Shown: in pieces, positions 60,038 through 64,000 of the stretch
Position numbering within the stretch: position 1 is the stretch's first letter
Layout: every line of letters begins with the position of its first letter
DNA from: CAXKXX01 sp964059975
GTDB lineage: Bacteria > Pseudomonadota > Gammaproteobacteria > Enterobacterales > Enterobacteriaceae
Assembly (NCBI GenBank): GCA_964059975.1
Contig: CAXKXX010000004.1
Span: 74,525-138,524, forward strand
Direction of reading: 5' to 3'
Length of the DNA: 64,000 nt
Notes under the pieces: generated by a model
Told to the model about the DNA's origin: nothing
Database searches by the model: none
What the model saw: only the letters and a program-made list of their open reading frames with translations
Program-made: the position numbers and the translations under genes

Positions 60038-60866
60038 CCAATAATGTTTTGAGTGTGTCATTGTCGTCATCTCTGTTTTTAACTCCCCATTTTAATGAAA
60101 TCTACTGCGTTCAAGGCCGTCCTCTCGTGCTCGCTACTCGCTATATGCAGAGAATTGACTTAATCGCCAGAATCGATTCCTGCTATTTTCTAAGCTTATT
60201 AGTAAATTAAACATCCCTATAAGAAAGCGCCGTATCCTAGATATTGAATCATAATTCAATGAACTAAAAGATCTCGGGTCAAGACTACAGCATAGAATAG
60301 AGAGGCTATCAGATATCGAGAAAAAGATCATTTTTATACTGTTTAATACTTCTATTTTTAGGTGTAAATCCAGTAAGCTTACTATAAAAATTATTTATTG
60401 AAATTTAAAGATCACTAATAATAGACTTTTTAATTAGAGTTAAAGATGTTTGCTAGAAAAGAATAATGTTTAATAGAGCGAGTTATATCGCATATCATAT
60501 AAATTAAATTAGGTATAAATAGCATATTTCGATCATACTATCTTTATGACTATAAATAATTAGAGGAATATATGCTCACAAAATTATTATACTAATTAAA
60601 AATAAAATAGATAGTAATTTAGAAAATTAAGAATTCAAAATAATTCTATAATCGCACAGATTTTATCTGTTTTAAATTTTGGAAAAAATAATATTAACAT
60701 CGATACGGCATTAGTGCAGTCATTCTTTGCTCCACCACCATTTAAATTATAGGACCTCTTCTTATTTTATCTAGTCTTTCATGAAAAAGCTAGTAAGCAA
60801 TGCGTCTTATTTAATCTAAGAGGTTTGCTTACTTCCTTCTTGTAAAACTATTTTAGTTATTGATAT

Positions 60867-60906
60867 TTATCATTTTGATACCCTTATAAAGGTATCAAAA
60901 TGATAA
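60867..60906. repeat. perfect 16-bp hairpin
   Basis: Arms TTATCATTTTGATACC (60867-60882) and GGTATCAAAATGATAA (60891-60906), loop of 8 nt. No gene is close. Possibly a relic terminator of a lost gene. Confidence 0.7.
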
Positions 60907-62685
60907 TCTAAAGCAATACAGAGTACATACCTTAGAGATTTAGATAGAGTCAAATACGCTAAGATTTTATATTACTAACTGCTCTTTCTTTAAATTTTTA
61001 CTACTAAAATCTTATGAGACCGAATTCTATATTAGTGATTTAAATAATACTATTTAATGACGGATTAATTCTAATTTCTAAAATGGTTTTAGATATATAC
61101 TAGGATCAAATATAGTTTAAATTAAACGATTCTTTAGAAACATGTAGAAACTAACTAAAATATTACTACAAGATAAATGATAAAATAAGATCTATTTATC
61201 TAATATATTAAAACAATATTCTATTTAAAAAAGTTAGATAGAAATATGTCTCAGATATTGCCATATTATCAACACCTTGTTATGATAATTTTCTAAAAAA
61301 TAAATAAGAAAATTTCAGGAACCGATAAAGAAAATTATTATTTTATTCACGTGAAATGTTCTTTTAGAGGAGTGAAGTAGAAAGAAAAATATTTGCTCTT
61401 TTCTATCTTATAAATTTTATTTATAAAGTAGATAAATAATAAAAATTTATATTTTATCGTCTATTTTTTTATTTTCTATCTTTCTAATATTCATTATCTA
61501 TAATCCACGCCATTTCAATTTTAAATTAGGATTAATCATTATGTATAATATGCTTATTGATATATTATTGACATCTAATATTTAGTTAAAATTAATCGAA
61601 AAATACACTAAAATTACTTAAATTAATTTTAATATTAACAGATATTTTAATATTCTGTAGTTAAAGCTAATTCAAATAAAAACACTATTCGGATCATACA
61701 TACTAATTGAATTATTAACATTATTTATTCGTGCTATTATATAATATTTTATTTAATAGCTTGACTAAAATTTGTATATTGACGCATAGTATCTTGGATT
61801 ATATCTATGAAATTTTTACTATTTTTTAAATTTTTGATAAAATTTTTCAATTTCTATCTAAGCTAATTATCTTTTTTGATAAAAATTAGTAATATTAAGT
61901 ATAATCGCTGTGTATAATTTATTGTTATATTCTTTAGCCTAAATAAAGTATCAATAAATCTTAAGACTTATTAGTATTTGTAAATTTTTTATAAATATAA
62001 AAATAAATAATAGTTGAAACTATTACTACATTAATACTTTAATGCATCTTACTCATATTTTCTAAAGAATTTCGTTAAAATTTTTTCTTAAACTATATCT
62101 TATATTTTGACAAATTCATAATTCTATACCTGTAAACTTTTCTTCGAAATTTAATAAACATCATAATTAACTTCTAAAATTTATTTCCTTTATAGATATA
62201 GCAATGAGTGAGGCATATAAACATAGTTTTGAACTCTTTATGCGATATTAATATACATTTAATATTTAATATAAATATTAATAGTGATATTCTAGATATA
62301 ATGTCCAGTATCTGGAATAAGAGTTTTAAAAAGCGAGTGACAGAAAATATTTAAAATATACGCATCTTATTTCTACATAATAATTATAAAATAATAGATT
62401 ATAAAAATATAAATCATTTGAATTATTTCGTTAACAGAAATGGTTTTGGGTAACTATCTTTATAGTAAGATATAAAGCAGGCGGCACTCTGAAAAATGAC
62501 ATCAAGTCAAGTCAAGAGAAAACGATATCTTTCAGTATAAGTTTAATCTAAATAGTTTTAGACTAAATCATGAATAATTGCAGAGTTTTAGAGCTGTACT
62601 TATTCGGATGTATATCATCTAAATAGATCGCTCTGGAATGCATAGCTCCATACTACCCTCGATTAAAACTAGCTGTAAGACTTGT

Positions 62686-62772
62686 GGTCACCTAGCACTA
62701 AACATTAGTGTCTACATATACATTGACGGGACGGCCCCAACTCTAATAGCCTATTTCTGATGCTAGGTGACC
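62686..62772. repeat. distant inverted repeat with inner hairpin
   Basis: Perfect 12-bp arms GGTCACCTAGCA (62686-62697) and TGCTAGGTGACC (62761-62772) enclose 63 nt; a small stem CACTAA/TTAGTG (62696-62710) overlaps the left arm. The region is less AT-rich than its surroundings. It may be a structured leader or relic RNA about 370 bases before queC. Confidence 0.55.
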
Positions 62773-63140
62773 GTAAAGCCCATTTAGATAATATTAAAAA
62801 GTAACTCTGCGTGAATGTAGAGCTTATCTTGTGATTTACTCTATAATCAGCTTTACAATATACTTTTTTCGCACTATCAATGTAGCAGGTATTTTTGTAG
62901 CAGGTATATTTTATTAAAAAATACGAGTTTTAGAAGAGTGTTTCAGGTCTAGTAAATCGCTTAGTCACTAGGTTGCTTAGATGCACACCCTAATTCTCAA
63001 GACCAACTTCTTATTAATTAATCTATCTGATTACAACGTGTAAGTTGTGAGCGCAAGGATTAAAATCTAGATAATCTAAAGCGTACCCAAAATAGGGCAC
63101 ACACGTCGGAAAGTGACAAATCTAAACATAAGGTGATTAT

Positions 63141-63839
63141 ATGAAGCGCGCAGTTGTCGTTTTTAGTGGAGGGCAAGACTCTACGACCTGCTTAATTCAA
63201 GCATTACAACAATATCACGAGGTTTACTGTGTTACATTTGATTATGGTCAGAGGCATCGCGAAGAAATTTCCGTCGCACAAGAGCTATCTTTAGCATTGC
63301 GCCCTAAAGCGCATAAGATACTCGATCTACATGTTCTAAAAGAATTAGCGACTAGCAGCTTAACATGCGATAGCATGCCAGTCTCCACCTGTGCTTCCAA
63401 GCAAAAAAATATGTTGCCAAGCACTTTTGTTCCGGGTCGCAATATTTTATTCTTGACCCTAGCAGCAATTTACGCCTATCAAATAGATGCAGACACAGTG
63501 ATCACTGGCGTCTGTGAAACAGACTTCTTGGATTACCCAGATTGTCGAGATGAATTTATAAAAACATTAAATCGAGCGATTACGCTAGGTATATCACGCA
63601 ATATTCGCTTTAAAACACCGCTAATGTTACTCAGTAAAGCAGAAACCTGGGCTCTAGCAGACTATTACCGTCAATTGGATCTTGTTCGTCAAGATACACT
63701 AACTTGCTATAATGGCATTAAAGGAAATGGCTGTAGTAACTGCGCATCGTGTCACCTCAGGGCTAACGGTCTCATGCAATATCAACTTAATAGAGCGCTA
63801 GTAATAGAAGGCCTTAAGAAGAAAACTGGTCTATTATAA
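63141..63839 (+). CDS. queC: 7-cyano-7-deazaguanine synthase QueC
   Basis: Makes preQ0 from carboxy-deazaguanine with ATP and ammonia, in the queuosine pathway for tRNAs with GUN anticodons. The 232 residues match E. coli QueC (231 aa): P-loop SGGQDS (9-14), FDYGQRHR, FVPGRNILFLTLAAIYAYQ, TGVCETDF and the zinc site of Cys189, 198, 201 and 204. GGTGATT precedes the ATG. QueD, QueE and QueF are not in this window. After the stop a stem AGGCG/CGCCT (63852-63886) could act as end signal, but weakly. Confidence 0.97.
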   Translation: MKRAVVVFSGGQDSTTCLIQALQQYHEVYCVTFDYGQRHREEISVAQELSLALRPKAHKILDLHVLKELATSSLTCDSMPVSTCASKQKNMLPSTFVPGRNILFLTLAAIYAYQIDADTVITGVCETDFLDYPDCRDEFIKTLNRAITLGISRNIRFKTPLMLLSKAETWALADYYRQLDLVRQDTLTCYNGIKGNGCSNCASCHLRANGLMQYQLNRALVIEGLKKKTGLL

Positions 63840-64000
63840 AAAATAATAGCAAGGCGCAGCAGTAGTTATTTGGCTACTTGACGCCTCTTCTGTGCCTAAT
63901 ACGGACCGTCAGGGCGCAAATAATAGGCATATAGTCTATGATAGCTGATTTCCAAAAATGATTAATAAAACCATTAACACTTCCTACTAGAGTCAACTAT
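63840..64000. other. end of window behind queC
   Basis: No gene supported in the last 161 bases. The imperfect stem AGGCG (63852-63856) with CGCCT (63882-63886) may terminate queC. Confidence 0.4.

Larger units (their letters stand above)
59887..63140. other. 3.25-kb spacer ffs-queC
   Basis: The longest stretch without genes in the window. Extremely AT-rich from about 60400 to 62400, more mixed near both ends. No E. coli gene expected between ffs and queC (tesB, amtB, mdlAB, cof and others) is recognisable. It holds a tandem duplication (59992), hairpins (60867, 62686) and a 15-bp-period repeat TGTAGCAGGTAT at 62881-62907. Confidence 0.6.

Noticed and set aside
60134..60331. 65-codon minus-strand frame near ffs
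   Set aside because: Serine/leucine-rich, spacer-like composition, no support.
1..64000. CRISPR array, prophage, insertion sequence, restriction-modification or secretion system
   Set aside because: No spaced direct repeats, transposase, phage or defence-type genes were visible; repeats seen are simple tandem duplications or inverted repeats.

Overview
The window looks like part of the chromosome of a gammaproteobacterial insect endosymbiont of the Enterobacterales/Sodalis-like type, in a middle stage of genome reduction. Nearly every gene reads as a full-length orthologue of a well-known E. coli gene, with close lengths and conserved active sites. They are separated by very long AT-rich spacers without genes, and about half of the window is non-coding. 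I saw no insertion sequences, phage genes, rRNA or CRISPR. The species cannot be fixed from the sequence alone.

Layout, compared with remembered E. coli gene order. Block 1 (1-25.8 kb) follows E. coli collinearly: recA, alaS, csrA, tRNA-Ser, tRNA-Arg, gshA, ffh, rpsP-rimM-trmD-rplS, aroF-tyrA, bamD, rluD, clpB, pssA. Many intervening genes are missing, among them recX, luxS, pheA, raiA and yfiH. Block 2 (28.3-39.5 kb) is the galU-hns-clsA-yciB-yciC region, with a UDP-glucose dehydrogenase and a UDP-sugar epimerase in an operon behind galU. Block 3 (41.2-57.2 kb) is the ygdQ-rppH-lgt-thyA-recC-recB-recD region without mutH, ptsP and ptrA. Block 4 (59.8-63.8 kb) holds the 4.5S RNA gene ffs and queC. 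Three long spacers mark the junctions between blocks.

Functions. Recombination and repair are well kept: RecA behind an apparently intact LexA-box promoter, plus complete RecBCD. Protein export and envelope assembly are represented by both SRP parts (Ffh and 4.5S RNA), BamD and Lgt, with PssA and ClsA for phospholipids. Translation has AlaRS, S16, L19, RimM, TrmD, RluD, QueC and two tRNAs. AroF and TyrA supply the first and the tyrosine-branch steps of aromatic amino acid synthesis, a typical nutritional role. GshA, ThyA, ClpB, CsrA, RppH and H-NS complete the set.

I did not find a clearly new multi-gene system. The signals most worth a second look are: an unusual set of long perfect inverted repeats in the spacers and one 19-bp perfect inverted repeat inside recC; three tandem duplications with the same 26-bp period; changed residues at known regulatory or binding positions of AroF and TyrA; and one unassigned 73-codon reading frame.
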